A stretch of DNA of 64,000 bases, from contig NZ_VTGY01000015.1 of the NCBI RefSeq assembly GCF_009729075.1, positions 186,001-250,000 of the forward strand. Reading direction: 5' to 3'. The translations under genes were made by a program, and so were the position numbers. The notes under the pieces were generated by a model. That model did not search any database and was not told where the DNA came from. It saw nothing but the letters and a program-made list of their open reading frames with translations. Numbering within the stretch: position 1 is the stretch's first letter; every line of letters starts with the position of its first letter. This DNA is from Mycolicibacterium sp. CBMA 226. Lineage in GTDB: Bacteria > Actinomycetota > Actinomycetes > Mycobacteriales > Mycobacteriaceae. Below are positions 34,109-44,379 of this stretch, in pieces.

Positions 34109-34693
34109 TTAGGCGGACGGAGGCTTGCGCTTCTTGGACTTGATGCCGACGCGGCCCCACAGCGAGAATCCGCGGATGGTGACGCGTGGGGCACCGGGGG
34201 CGCCCTGCTGCCCGAGGTGGTCGAATGCGCCCATGACACCGACACCGTGGACGTCGACGTTGACCTCCGGCGGCAGCAGGATGGTCTGCCCGCCGAAGAT
34301 CGAGTAGGAGTGGATCTCCACGTCCGGTGACGTGAAATCGGCATACCGCAGATCGATGACGCCGCCACCGAACAGGGAGAACGACGTGAGCCGCTGCGGC
34401 ACGTTCCAGCGGCCCCGCCGCTCGAATCCGCTCATGATCGCCAACAGCAACGTCGAGGGCGCGGGATGGCATTCGCCGCCCGCTTCCCACGGCGCGGTGG
34501 TGATGAACGGCAGGTCGGAACTCAGCTTCGACAGTTCGGCGTACGTCTGCGCAGAGTACGCACGGTTCAATCGGTCCTCGTACTCGGACATCGGCAGCCG
34601 GCCCTGTGCGGCCGCATCGCTGAGAAGATGAGCGACCTGTATGCGGTCGGTATCGACGACGCGCATCTGTGCGCGCGAACCTGGGGTGCTCAT
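34109..34693 (-). CDS. DUF1707 domain protein (Rv0966c homologue)
   Basis: A 194-residue protein. The N-terminal DUF1707 domain (MRVVDTDRIQVAHLLSDAAAQGRL, then EYEDRL..AYSAQTYAEL..L..DLP) is an actinobacterial motif thought to mediate protein or DNA contacts. The C-terminal part resembles the LiaF-like beta-helix domain (SLFGGGVIDLR, SIFGGQTILLPP, NVDVHGVGVMGAF), suggesting envelope-stress sensing. The ATG at 34693 is chosen over an adjacent TTG. It lies 90 bases downstream of echA7 on the same strand. Confidence 0.85.
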   Translation of the reverse strand: MSTPGSRAQMRVVDTDRIQVAHLLSDAAAQGRLPMSEYEDRLNRAYSAQTYAELSKLSSDLPFITTAPWEAGGECHPAPSTLLLAIMSGFERRGRWNVPQRLTSFSLFGGGVIDLRYADFTSPDVEIHSYSIFGGQTILLPPEVNVDVHGVGVMGAFDHLGQQGAPGAPRVTIRGFSLWGRVGIKSKKRKPPSA

Positions 34694-34783
34694 CAACTCG
34701 AGCCTACGACGATCAGAGCAACTTGCAAGGCTGCTGTTACAAACTGTGGCCGCTTCGACGTCATATCCGTTACGGGATGTGGA

Positions 34784-35551
34784 TCACTTATTCCAGTTCG
34801 GCTGCCGCTTCTGGAGGAAGGCCAGCATGCCTTCCCGCGCCTCGTCGGAGACGAACAGCTCCGCCGACTGCTTGGCCAGCTTCTCGGCATCGCGGTCGAA
34901 ATCGGCGAGGATCGCCGCCGTGGTCAACGCCTTCGACTTCGCCAGACCCTGCGGTGAGCCCTTGGTGATCTCGTCGGTCAGTTTCGCCAGCTCACCAGGT
35001 ACGTCGTCGGTCGCGACCGTCACGAGGCCGATCCGTTCGGCCTCCTCGGCACCGAACTTCTCTCCCGTGACGAAGTAGCGGCCGGCCGCGCGGGCCGTCA
35101 TCTTCGGCAGCAGCGTCAGCGAGATGATCGACGGCGCCACCCCGATCCGGGCCTCGGTGAGCGCGAAGGTGCTCGCGGTGCCGGCGACCACCAGATCGCA
35201 GGCACCGATCAACCCCATCCCACCTGCCCGTACGTGACCGTCGATCGCGGCGATCACCGGAACGGACAGTTCCAGGATCGACCGCAGCAATCGCGCCGCC
35301 TCCAGGGCGCGGGCTGTGGCAAGCTCCCCCGGATCGCGACCCGCGGCTTCACTCAGATCGGCGCCGGCGCAGAACGTGCCGCCGGTGTGGCCGAGCACGA
35401 CGACCCGGACGCCCGGGTCGTCGGCGGCATCGGTGAGGCCCTGCCGCAACTGATCCACCAGCGCGGTCGACATCGCATTGCGGTTGTGCGGTGAGTCCAG
35501 GGTCAGCCGGGCGACACCGTTTTCGACGGAGTAGTGGACCAGTGCGGTCAT
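34784..35551 (-). CDS. echA7: Enoyl-CoA hydratase/isomerase family protein (EchA7-like)
   Basis: A 255-residue crotonase-fold enzyme, last gene of the carboxylase operon. The oxyanion-hole motifs are HNRNAMS (N-terminal) and IDGHVRAGGMGLIGACD, with the glutamate region ADLSEAAGRDP and EARIGVAPSIIS. In the related acyclic-terpene and leucine pathways a hydratase acts on the product of the biotin carboxylase (a glutaconyl-CoA type acid). Ten bases separate it from fadE12. The gene order equals Rv0971c-Rv0976c of M. tuberculosis. Confidence 0.9.
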   Translation of the reverse strand: MTALVHYSVENGVARLTLDSPHNRNAMSTALVDQLRQGLTDAADDPGVRVVVLGHTGGTFCAGADLSEAAGRDPGELATARALEAARLLRSILELSVPVIAAIDGHVRAGGMGLIGACDLVVAGTASTFALTEARIGVAPSIISLTLLPKMTARAAGRYFVTGEKFGAEEAERIGLVTVATDDVPGELAKLTDEITKGSPQGLAKSKALTTAAILADFDRDAEKLAKQSAELFVSDEAREGMLAFLQKRQPNWNK

Positions 35552-35561
35552 GGGTTCCTCT

Positions 35562-36719
35562 TTAGTACGAGCGCGGCAGACCCAGCGAGGTCTGCGCCAC
35601 GAAGTTGAGCACCATCTCGCGGCTGACCGGAGCGATGCGAGCCAGTCGCGACGCCGTCACGGCGGCAGCGATGCCGTACTCCTTGGTCAGTCCGTTGCCG
35701 CCGAGCGACTGGACAGCCTGGTCGACGGCGCGCACCGAGGCCTCACCGGCGGCGTACTTGGCCATGTTGGCGGCTTCGGCGGCACCGAAGTCGTCGCCGG
35801 CGTCGTACAGCGTCGCGGCCTTCTGCATCATCAGCCTGGCGAGTTCGAGCTCGATGTGGATCTGGGCCAGCGGGTGCGAGATGCCCTGGTGCGAACCGAT
35901 CGGCACCTTCCAGACCTGACGGGTCTTGACGTATTCGGTCGCGGTGCGGATGGCGAGACGGCCGGTGCCGACGGCCATGGCCGCGCCGATGATCCGCTCG
36001 GGGTTCAGGCCCGCGAACAGCTGCGCGATGGCGGCGTCCTCGGAGCCGACGAGCGCATCGGCGGGCAGCCGCACCTCGTCCAGGAACACCTGGAACTGGC
36101 TCTCAGGGCTGATGATCTCCATCTCGATCTTTGTCCAGCTCAGGCCTGGCGCATCGGTGGGCACCACGAATAGTGCCGGCTTGAGGTTGCCGGTCTTGTG
36201 GTCCTCGGTGCGTCCGACGACGAGCACGGCGTCGGCCTGGTCGATACCCGAGATGAAGACCTTCTGCCCGGACAGGATCCAGTCACCGCCGTCACGGCGG
36301 GCCGTCGTGGTGATGCGGTGGCTGTTGGAGCCGGCGTCGGGCTCGGTGATCGCGAAGGCCATGGTGAGCGAGCCGTCCGCAAGACCCGGGACCCAGCGCT
36401 TCTTCTGCTCTTCGGTGCCGTACTTCGAGATGATGGTGCCGTTGATGGCCGACGAGACCACCATCATCAGCAGCGGACAGCCATTGGCGGCCATCTCTTC
36501 CATGACCAGGCTCAGCTCGTACATGCCGGCGCCACCGCCGCCGTACTCCTCGGGCATGTTCACGCCCAGGAAGCCGTGTTTGCCTGCCTCGGTCCACAAT
36601 TCGTCGGTGTGCTGGCCGGCGCGGGCCTTCTCCAGGAAATAGTCCTGGCCGAATTTCGAGGCCATCGCGACGACGGCCTCGCGGAGCGCCTTGCGCTCGT
36701 CGGATTCGATGAAACTCAT
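35562..36719 (-). CDS. fadE12: Acyl-CoA dehydrogenase FadE12-like
   Basis: A 385-residue FAD-dependent dehydrogenase with AFAITEPDAGSNSHRITT (FAD/substrate loop), VFISGIDQADAVLVV and VQSLGGNGLTKEYG. The C-terminal block where many family members carry the catalytic Glu (IYEGT) reads IAPVSRE here, so the base, if any, must lie elsewhere, as in isovaleryl-CoA-type enzymes. It starts three bases after the accA2 stop in a tightly packed operon. It is probably needed for the alpha-beta oxidation of a branched acyl-CoA. Confidence 0.9.
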   Translation of the reverse strand: MSFIESDERKALREAVVAMASKFGQDYFLEKARAGQHTDELWTEAGKHGFLGVNMPEEYGGGGAGMYELSLVMEEMAANGCPLLMMVVSSAINGTIISKYGTEEQKKRWVPGLADGSLTMAFAITEPDAGSNSHRITTTARRDGGDWILSGQKVFISGIDQADAVLVVGRTEDHKTGNLKPALFVVPTDAPGLSWTKIEMEIISPESQFQVFLDEVRLPADALVGSEDAAIAQLFAGLNPERIIGAAMAVGTGRLAIRTATEYVKTRQVWKVPIGSHQGISHPLAQIHIELELARLMMQKAATLYDAGDDFGAAEAANMAKYAAGEASVRAVDQAVQSLGGNGLTKEYGIAAAVTASRLARIAPVSREMVLNFVAQTSLGLPRSY

Positions 36720-36722
36720 TCG

Positions 36723-38690
36723 TCATTCTCCTTCAGGGTTTGCTTGAGGTTCGATACGGGCCATCACAGCACCGACATCGACCTGTTGGCCCGGTTGCAC
36801 GTTGAGTTCGGCGAGCACACCGGACTCCGGTGCGGCGATGGTGTGTTCCATCTTCATGGCTTCCAGCCAGATGAGGGGCTGTCCGGCGGTGACCGGATCG
36901 CCGACCGTCGCGCCGACCCGCACCACCAGACCGGGCATGGGGGCCAGCAGTGAACCCTGCGCCACTGCCGCGTCCGGGTCGGGGAATCGCGGCTGGGCCA
37001 CGAGGTGCACGGCACCGGCGGGGGAGTCGACGAAAACGTCGGCGCCGTACCGCGCGACGTCGAACGACCGCTCGACGCCATTGAGCGACAACACCACAAG
37101 ACTGGGTTCCGTGGTGACGACGGTGACATCATCCCGGTCGGGGAGGTCGACGCCGTCGCGGGTGAACCGATACCGGACCTGGTGCTCGGCGCCCGCGGCG
37201 TCGGTGTACGAACGGCTCTGGTAGCCCGACGCGAGGTTCCGCCAGCCGCTCGGTGCCGCCGCGAAAATGCTTGCCGTGCTGCGGTTGTGGGCCGCATCGG
37301 CCAGCGCCGCGGCAACCGCGGCCAGCGTGGCGTCCGTGTCCGCGGGCGCCGCCAGTTCGGCCAGGCCATGCGTGTCGAAGAATGCGGTGTCGGTGTCACC
37401 GGCCAGGAAAGCGGGGTGGCGCAACACATTCACGAGCAGGTCGCGGTTGGTACGCAGGCCGTGAATGCGGGCGCGGGACAGCGCATCGGCGAGGATCGCC
37501 GATGCGCGTTCGCGCGTCGGCCCGAACGAGATCACCTTCGCCAGCATCGGGTCGTAGAACACCGACACCACCGAGCCGTCGACGATGCCGGAATCGACGC
37601 GCGTTCCAGCGCGACCCAACAGGCTGAATTCGGTCCGGACGCCCGGTACTTCGAACCGGTGCACCGTGCCCGCCTGCGGCTGCCAGTCCTTCGCCGGGTC
37701 CTCCGCGTACAGCCGGGCCTCGATCGAATGTCCGCGGGTGGCCGGTGGTTCCGCGGCGAGCGCGCCGCCGTCGGCCACGTCCAGCTGCAGCTCCACCAGG
37801 TCGAGTCCAGTGGTCTCCTCGGTGACCGGGTGCTCGACCTGCAGGCGGGTGTTCATCTCCAGGAAGAAGAAGTCACCGGCTGCATCCGACATGAACTCGA
37901 CCGTGCCGGCGCCGGTGTAGCCGATCGCGGTGGCTGCCAAGCGGGCCGCCTCGAACAGCTTGGCGCGCATGCCCGGCGTCCGCTCGACGAGCGGGGACGG
38001 TGCTTCCTCGATGACCTTCTGATGCCGTCGCTGGATGGAACATTCGCGTTCACCGACGGCCCACACCGTGCCGTGTGCATCGGCCATCACCTGCACCTCG
38101 ATGTGGTGCCCGCTGGCCAGGTAGCGCTCGCAGAAGACCGTGGGGTCGCCGAACGCGGACTGTGCCTCGCGTTGCGCCGCAGCGACTTCGGCGGGCAGCG
38201 CGGACAATTCGCGGACCACCCGCATGCCCCGGCCGCCGCCGCCGGCGGAAGCTTTGATGAGGACCGGCAGTTGGTCGGCGGTGACGGCGTCGGGATCGAG
38301 CTCGGTCAGCACCGGAACCCCGGCCGCCGACATCAGCTTCTTGGCCTCGATCTTGGAGCCCATCGCCTGCACGGCCGCCACGGGCGGGCCGATCCAGGTC
38401 AGGCCGGCGTCCTGCACCGCGGCCGCGAAGTCCGGATTCTCCGAGAGGAAGCCGTAGCCCGGGTGGATGGCGTCGGCGCCCGCGGCCCTCGCCGCGGAAA
38501 TCAGCTGGGCAGCATCGAGATAACCGGTGCGACCCTCGAGGCGCACGCGGTCGTCTGCCTCAGCGACGTGCGGGGCGGCCGCGTCGGGGTCGGTGTAGAC
38601 CGCAACGGTGCCGATGCCGAGCCGGCGGCAGGTGGCGAACACCCGGCGGGCGATCTCGCCGCGGTTGGCGACCAATACCTTGTGAATCAT
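36723..38690 (-). CDS. accA2: Acyl-CoA carboxylase alpha chain: biotin carboxylase plus BCCP
   Basis: A 655-residue two-function protein (ATG at 38690, MIHKVLVANRGEIARRV). Order: biotin carboxylase with ATP-grasp (KASAGGGGRGM), GERECSIQRRHQKVIEE, MNTRLQVEHPVTE, then a middle linker domain, and the biotinyl domain near the C-terminus with the biotinylated Lys in EAMKMEH. It pairs with AccD2 encoded 40 bases upstream. M. tuberculosis AccA2/AccD2 have no firmly established substrate; the adjacent AtuA-like gene suggests a methylcrotonyl- or geranyl-CoA-like acid. Confidence 0.95.
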   Translation of the reverse strand: MIHKVLVANRGEIARRVFATCRRLGIGTVAVYTDPDAAAPHVAEADDRVRLEGRTGYLDAAQLISAARAAGADAIHPGYGFLSENPDFAAAVQDAGLTWIGPPVAAVQAMGSKIEAKKLMSAAGVPVLTELDPDAVTADQLPVLIKASAGGGGRGMRVVRELSALPAEVAAAQREAQSAFGDPTVFCERYLASGHHIEVQVMADAHGTVWAVGERECSIQRRHQKVIEEAPSPLVERTPGMRAKLFEAARLAATAIGYTGAGTVEFMSDAAGDFFFLEMNTRLQVEHPVTEETTGLDLVELQLDVADGGALAAEPPATRGHSIEARLYAEDPAKDWQPQAGTVHRFEVPGVRTEFSLLGRAGTRVDSGIVDGSVVSVFYDPMLAKVISFGPTRERASAILADALSRARIHGLRTNRDLLVNVLRHPAFLAGDTDTAFFDTHGLAELAAPADTDATLAAVAAALADAAHNRSTASIFAAAPSGWRNLASGYQSRSYTDAAGAEHQVRYRFTRDGVDLPDRDDVTVVTTEPSLVVLSLNGVERSFDVARYGADVFVDSPAGAVHLVAQPRFPDPDAAVAQGSLLAPMPGLVVRVGATVGDPVTAGQPLIWLEAMKMEHTIAAPESGVLAELNVQPGQQVDVGAVMARIEPQANPEGE

Positions 38691-38730
38691 CGCGTGGTCT
38701 TTCTGCTCTTCGCGCGAGCGCTCATCGCGC

Positions 38731-40326
38731 TCACATCCGGAAGACGCCGAAGTTCGACGTCCCCTCGATGGGGGCATTGGCAATGGCGGACAGGCACATT
38801 CCCAGTACGGTGCGGGTGTCGCGGGGGTCGATGATGCCGTCGTCGTAGAGCCGGCCGGACAGGAACGCTGGCAGCGATTCGGCGTCGATCTGCGCTTCCA
38901 CGGCGGCACGCAGCGCCGCATCGGCGGCTTCGTCGACCTGGCCGCCACGGGCTTCGGTGGCTGCCCGGCTGACGATCGAGAGCACGCCGGCCAGCTGCGC
39001 TCCGCCCATCACCGCCGATTTCGCGCTGGGCCAGGCGAACAGGAACCGTGGGTCGTAGGCCCGGCCGCACATACCGTAGTGGCCGGCGCCGTAGGAGGCG
39101 CCGATGAGCAGCGAGATGTGTGGGACCTTCGAATTGGAGACGGCGTTGATCATCATCGAGCCGTGCTTGATCATCCCGCCTTCCTCGTACGCCTTGCCGA
39201 CCATGTAGCCGGTCGTGTTGTGCAGAAACAACAATGGCGTGTCGGACCGGTTGGCCAGCTGGATGAACTGGGTGGCCTTCTGCGATTCCTCGCTGAACAA
39301 CACGCCGCGCGCGTTGGCCAGGATGCCGACGGGGTAGCCCCACAGGTTGGCCCAACCGGTCACCAGCGACGAGCCGTACAGCGGTTTGAACTCGTCGAAG
39401 TCGGAACCGTCGACGATGCGGGCGATGACGTCGCGCGGGTCGAACGGGATGCGCAGATCGGCTCCGACGATGCCGAGCAGTTCCTCTTCGGGATACAGCG
39501 GCGGCACCACCGGCGCCGGCGTCGGGCCCTGCTTGCGCCAGTTCAGCCGGGCCACGATGCGGCGGCCGATGCGGATGGCGTCGAGCTCGTCCTGCGCGAA
39601 GTAGTCGCCGAGACCCGATGTGCGGGAGTGCATTTCGGCGCCGCCGAGGGATTCGTCGTCGGACTCCTCGCCGGTGGCCATCTTGACCAGTGGCGGCCCG
39701 GCCAGGAAGACCTTGGAGCGCTCCTTGATCATCACCACGTGGTCGGACATGCCGGGGATGTAGGCACCACCGGCGGTCGAGTTGCCGAACACCAACGCGA
39801 TGGTCGGGATGCCTTCCGCCGACAGCCGGGTCAGATCGCGGAACATCGCGCCACCCGGAATGAAGATTTCCTTCTGCGTGGGCAGATCGGCGCCGCCCGA
39901 CTCGACCATCGAGATCACCGGCAGCCGGTTCTCGCGGGCAATTTGGTTGGCGCGCAGGATTTTCTTGAGCGTCCACGGGTTACTCGTGCCGCCCTTGACC
40001 GTCGGGTCGTTCGCGACGATGAGGCACTCGACACCCTCGACGACACCGATACCGGTGACGAGGCTGGCGCCGACGACGAAGTCGCTACCCCACGCGGCCA
40101 GTGGACTCAGCTCCAGGAACGGCGAGTCCGGATCGACGAGCTGTTCGATGCGCTCGCGGGCCGTCAGCTTGCCGCGGGCGTGGTGCCGGTCAACGTATTT
40201 CGCGCCGCCGCCGGCCAGCGCCTTGGCATGCTCGGCATCCAGCTCGGTGAGCTTGGCCGTCATCGCTTCGGCGGCCTCGGTGTATCCGGCCGACGCGGTG
40301 TCGAGCCTGGACTTCAGGGCGGTCAT
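38731..40326 (-). CDS. accD2: Acyl-CoA carboxylase beta chain (carboxyltransferase)
   Basis: A 531-residue carboxyltransferase. The N- and C-domain signatures are present: ARGKLTARERIEQLVDPDSPFLELS, VANDPTVKGGTSNPWTLKK, GNSTAGGAYIPGMSDHVVM (acyl-CoA oxyanion pocket), FLHNTTGYMVG and SYGAGHYGMCGRAYDPRF. The ATG at 40326 overlaps the fadE13 stop by four bases (ATGA), so translation is coupled. Together with AccA2 it should carboxylate a 3-methyl-enoyl- or related acyl-CoA. Confidence 0.95.
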   Translation of the reverse strand: MTALKSRLDTASAGYTEAAEAMTAKLTELDAEHAKALAGGGAKYVDRHHARGKLTARERIEQLVDPDSPFLELSPLAAWGSDFVVGASLVTGIGVVEGVECLIVANDPTVKGGTSNPWTLKKILRANQIARENRLPVISMVESGGADLPTQKEIFIPGGAMFRDLTRLSAEGIPTIALVFGNSTAGGAYIPGMSDHVVMIKERSKVFLAGPPLVKMATGEESDDESLGGAEMHSRTSGLGDYFAQDELDAIRIGRRIVARLNWRKQGPTPAPVVPPLYPEEELLGIVGADLRIPFDPRDVIARIVDGSDFDEFKPLYGSSLVTGWANLWGYPVGILANARGVLFSEESQKATQFIQLANRSDTPLLFLHNTTGYMVGKAYEEGGMIKHGSMMINAVSNSKVPHISLLIGASYGAGHYGMCGRAYDPRFLFAWPSAKSAVMGGAQLAGVLSIVSRAATEARGGQVDEAADAALRAAVEAQIDAESLPAFLSGRLYDDGIIDPRDTRTVLGMCLSAIANAPIEGTSNFGVFRM

Positions 40327-41467
40327 GACTGGAAACCCAATGTCTTGGCGGCCAGCGAGGTCAGAATCTCGGTGGTGCCGCCGCCGATGCCGATGATGCG
40401 CATGTCGCGGTACTGCCGTTCGATTTCCGACTCGGCCATGTAGCCCATGCCGCCGAACAGCTGAACCCCGGCGTTCGCGACCCACTCACCGGCTTCCACG
40501 GCGGTGTTCTTGGCGAAGCAGACCTCGGCGATCAGGTTCGTTTCACCGGCCAGCTCGCGCTCCACGAGGTGGTGTGTGTAGACCCGGGCGACGTCGATGC
40601 GCCGTGCCATCTCGGCGAGGGTGTTCTGCACCGACTGCCGCGTGATCAGCGGTCGGCCGAACGTCTCCCGGTCGCGGCACCACTGCACGGTCAGGTCCAG
40701 GCAGCGTTGCGCGCTCGCGTATGCCTGCGCGGCAAGGCCGACCCGCTCGGAGACGAAGGCGCCGGCGATCTGCAGGAAGCCGGAGTTCTCCGGCCCGACC
40801 AGATTTGCGGCCGGCACCCGGACGTCGACGTACGACAGCTCGGCGGTGTCCGACGAGCGCCAGCCCATCTTCTCCAGCTTGCGGCTGACGGTGAAGCCGG
40901 GCGTGTTCTTGTCCACGACGATCAGCGAAACACCGGCTGCGCCAGGGCCTCCGGTGCGTACCGCAGTCACCACGTAGTCGGCGCGCACACCCGAGGTGAT
41001 GTAGGTCTTGGCGCCGTTGATGATGAAGTCGTCACCGTCGCGCTCGGCGCGCGTGGTCAGGTGCCCGACGTCGGAGCCGCCGCCGGGTTCGGTGATGGCC
41101 AGTGAGCCGATCAGCTTGCCCTGCAGCGTCGGTCGCACGTAGGTGTCGATCAGCCGCTGGTCGCCGGAGGCGATCATGTGGGGCGTCGAGATGCCGCAGG
41201 TGAACAGCGACGCGAAGACGCCGCCCGGCACACCGGCGTAATGCAGTTCCTCGCAGACGATCACGGCATCGGCGCCGTCGCCGCCACCACCACCGACGGA
41301 TTCGGGCGTCTGGGCGCCCAACAGGCCGGCCGCGCCGGCCGCCTCGTGCAGCGAGCGGGGCAGCTCGCCGCTGCGCTCCCACTCGTCGACGTGGGGCATG
41401 ATCTCGCGTTCGGCGAACGCGCGCACTGTCTTTCGCAGCGCATCACGTTCGGGCGTGTTCCATATGC

Positions 41468-41471
<4 letters not shown>
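40323..41471 (-). CDS. fadE13: Acyl-CoA dehydrogenase FadE13-like
   Basis: A 382-residue dehydrogenase (GTG at 41471; the frame is open to 41516). It has SLAITEPGGGSDVGHLTT, FIINGAKTYITSGVRADY and the C-terminal RDMRIIGIGGGTTEIL, where IGGGTxEI replaces the usual YEGTxEI; this variant is common in enzymes for branched or long chains whose catalytic base sits on another helix. The overlaps at both ends (GTGA with the atuA-like gene, ATGA with accD2) place it firmly in the operon. Citronellyl-CoA-type dehydrogenation would fit the context. Confidence 0.92.
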
Positions 41472-43168
<1,697 letters not shown>

Positions 43169-43207
43169 ACACACTCCCGTCGTTCAACCAACCGGTAGGG
43201 AGGTTAG

Positions 43208-43226
43208 TCGGTACTAGCGGTACCGA
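43208..43226. promoter_or_regulatory. 19-bp palindrome TCGGTAC-N5-GTACCGA, likely operator of the accA2/accD2 operon
   Basis: Perfect 7-bp arms TCGGTAC (43208-43214) and GTACCGA (43220-43226) with spacer TAGCG, lying 40 bases before the GTG of the atuA-like gene and about 180 bases before rpmF. The size and position suit a TetR-family operator. No tetR gene is adjacent, so the regulator must be encoded elsewhere. Confidence 0.6.
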
Positions 43227-43409
43227 GTCAAGGGGGTTGGGGTTGCGTGTTGCCCGGTTGGGGCGACGTTTTGGAGCCTACGCAGGTCGACGGCTATCCT
43301 GAGGTGCAATCGCTGCGCATGCGAGGAGCAAAAGAGAGGCCGTTGGCCCTATTTGTTCGTGGCGCGCGGCTACCGCAAGCAATTCCGTTTAGTTAGAGAG
43401 GTGCACATC

Positions 43410-43586
43410 ATGGCTGTGCCCAAGCGCAGGATGTCGCGCTCGAACACCCGTAGCCGTCGCTCGCAGTGGAAGGCCGAGGCCACCGGTCTGGTCAGCGTGA
43501 ACGTCGCCGGCCAGGCGCGCAAGGTGCCGCGTCGGCTGCTCAAGGCTGCGCGTCTGGGTCTGATCGACCTCGACCGCCGCGCCTGA
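43410..43586 (+). CDS. rpmF: 50S ribosomal protein L32
   Basis: A 58-residue basic protein, MAVPKRRMSRSNTRSRRSQW at the start, identical in pattern to actinobacterial L32. No zinc-binding CxxC pairs are present, so it is the cysteine-free form. The ATG at 43410 follows AGAGAGG by nine bases; a longer open frame upstream is not used. The 240 bases upstream hold its promoter region and the divergent operon's operator. Confidence 0.97.
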   Translation: MAVPKRRMSRSNTRSRRSQWKAEATGLVSVNVAGQARKVPRRLLKAARLGLIDLDRRA

Positions 43587-43640
43587 ACCGACCTCGACTT
43601 CCCGTCGTAACGGTTTTTCTCGCGTCCATGTGGCGCGTCT

Positions 43641-43657
43641 TCTCAGTCCGCTCTCAG
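43641..43657. promoter_or_regulatory. MprA box upstream of mprA (TCTCAG-N5-TCTCAG)
   Basis: Two TCTCAG hexamers (43641-43646 and 43652-43657), 11 bases apart, lie 16 bases before the GTG of mprA. The same spaced direct repeat is found before pepD at 45938-45954. MprA is known to bind a pair of loosely conserved direct repeats and to regulate its own operon, so this is very likely its autoregulatory site. Confidence 0.8.
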
Positions 43658-43673
43658 ATGGTGGGGTGAGACT

Positions 43674-44366
43674 GTGCCTGTGCGAATCCTTGTAGTCGAC
43701 GATGACCGTGCTGTGCGTGAATCACTGCGTCGGTCACTGACTTTCAACGGGTACTCGGTCGAACTGGCCCAAGACGGTGTCGAGGCGCTGGAGCGCATCT
43801 CCAGCGAACGGCCCGACGCCGTGGTGCTCGACGACATGATGCCCCGGTTGGACGGCCGTGGCGTCTGTCGTCAGCTGCGCAGCAGTGGTGATGACCTCCC
43901 GGTGTTGATGCTGACGGCCCGTGACTCGATCGATGAGCGGGTGGCCGGCCTCGACGCGGGTGCCGATGACTACCTGCCGAAGCCGTTCGCGCTCGAGGAA
44001 CTCCTGGCGCGGATGCGAGCCCTGCTCCGTCGCACCGGCCCGGCCGACGGTGCCGAGTCGGCCGCGCTGACATTCTCCGACCTGAGCCTCGACCCGGTGA
44101 CCCGCGAGGTCACCCGGGGTTCCCGGTCGATCAGCCTGACCCGCACCGAGTTCTCGCTGCTCGAGATGCTCATCCACAACCCGCGCCGCGTGCTCAGCCG
44201 TAGCCGGATCCTCGAAGAGGTCTGGGGCTTTGACTTCCCGACATCGGGCAACGCGCTCGAGGTCTACGTCGGGTACCTGCGCCGCAAGACCGAGGCCGAG
44301 GGAGAACCGCGCCTGATCCACACCGTGCGCGGTGTGGGTTACGTGCTGCGTGAGACGCCTCCGTGA
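43674..44366 (+). CDS. mprA: Two-component response regulator MprA
   Basis: A 230-residue OmpR/PhoB-type regulator. The receiver domain has the acidic pair VVDDD, phospho-acceptor Asp within VVLDDMMPRLDG, and K in LPKPFALEE; the C-terminal winged helix spans about residues 130-228 (TRTEFSLLEMLI, SRSRILEEVWGF, YVGYLRRKTE, IHTVRGVGYVLR). It has a GTG start. In M. tuberculosis MprAB responds to envelope stress and controls sigE, sigB and pepD. The downstream kinase gene starts 13 bases after its stop. Confidence 0.97.
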   Translation: MPVRILVVDDDRAVRESLRRSLTFNGYSVELAQDGVEALERISSERPDAVVLDDMMPRLDGRGVCRQLRSSGDDLPVLMLTARDSIDERVAGLDAGADDYLPKPFALEELLARMRALLRRTGPADGAESAALTFSDLSLDPVTREVTRGSRSISLTRTEFSLLEMLIHNPRRVLSRSRILEEVWGFDFPTSGNALEVYVGYLRRKTEAEGEPRLIHTVRGVGYVLRETPP

Positions 44367-44379
44367 TGTCGGGGTCCTG

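Noticed and set aside
37005..38834. 609-residue plus-strand frame opposite accA2
   Set aside because: It is the antisense of a biotin carboxylase gene with all motifs intact and shows no protein-like features.
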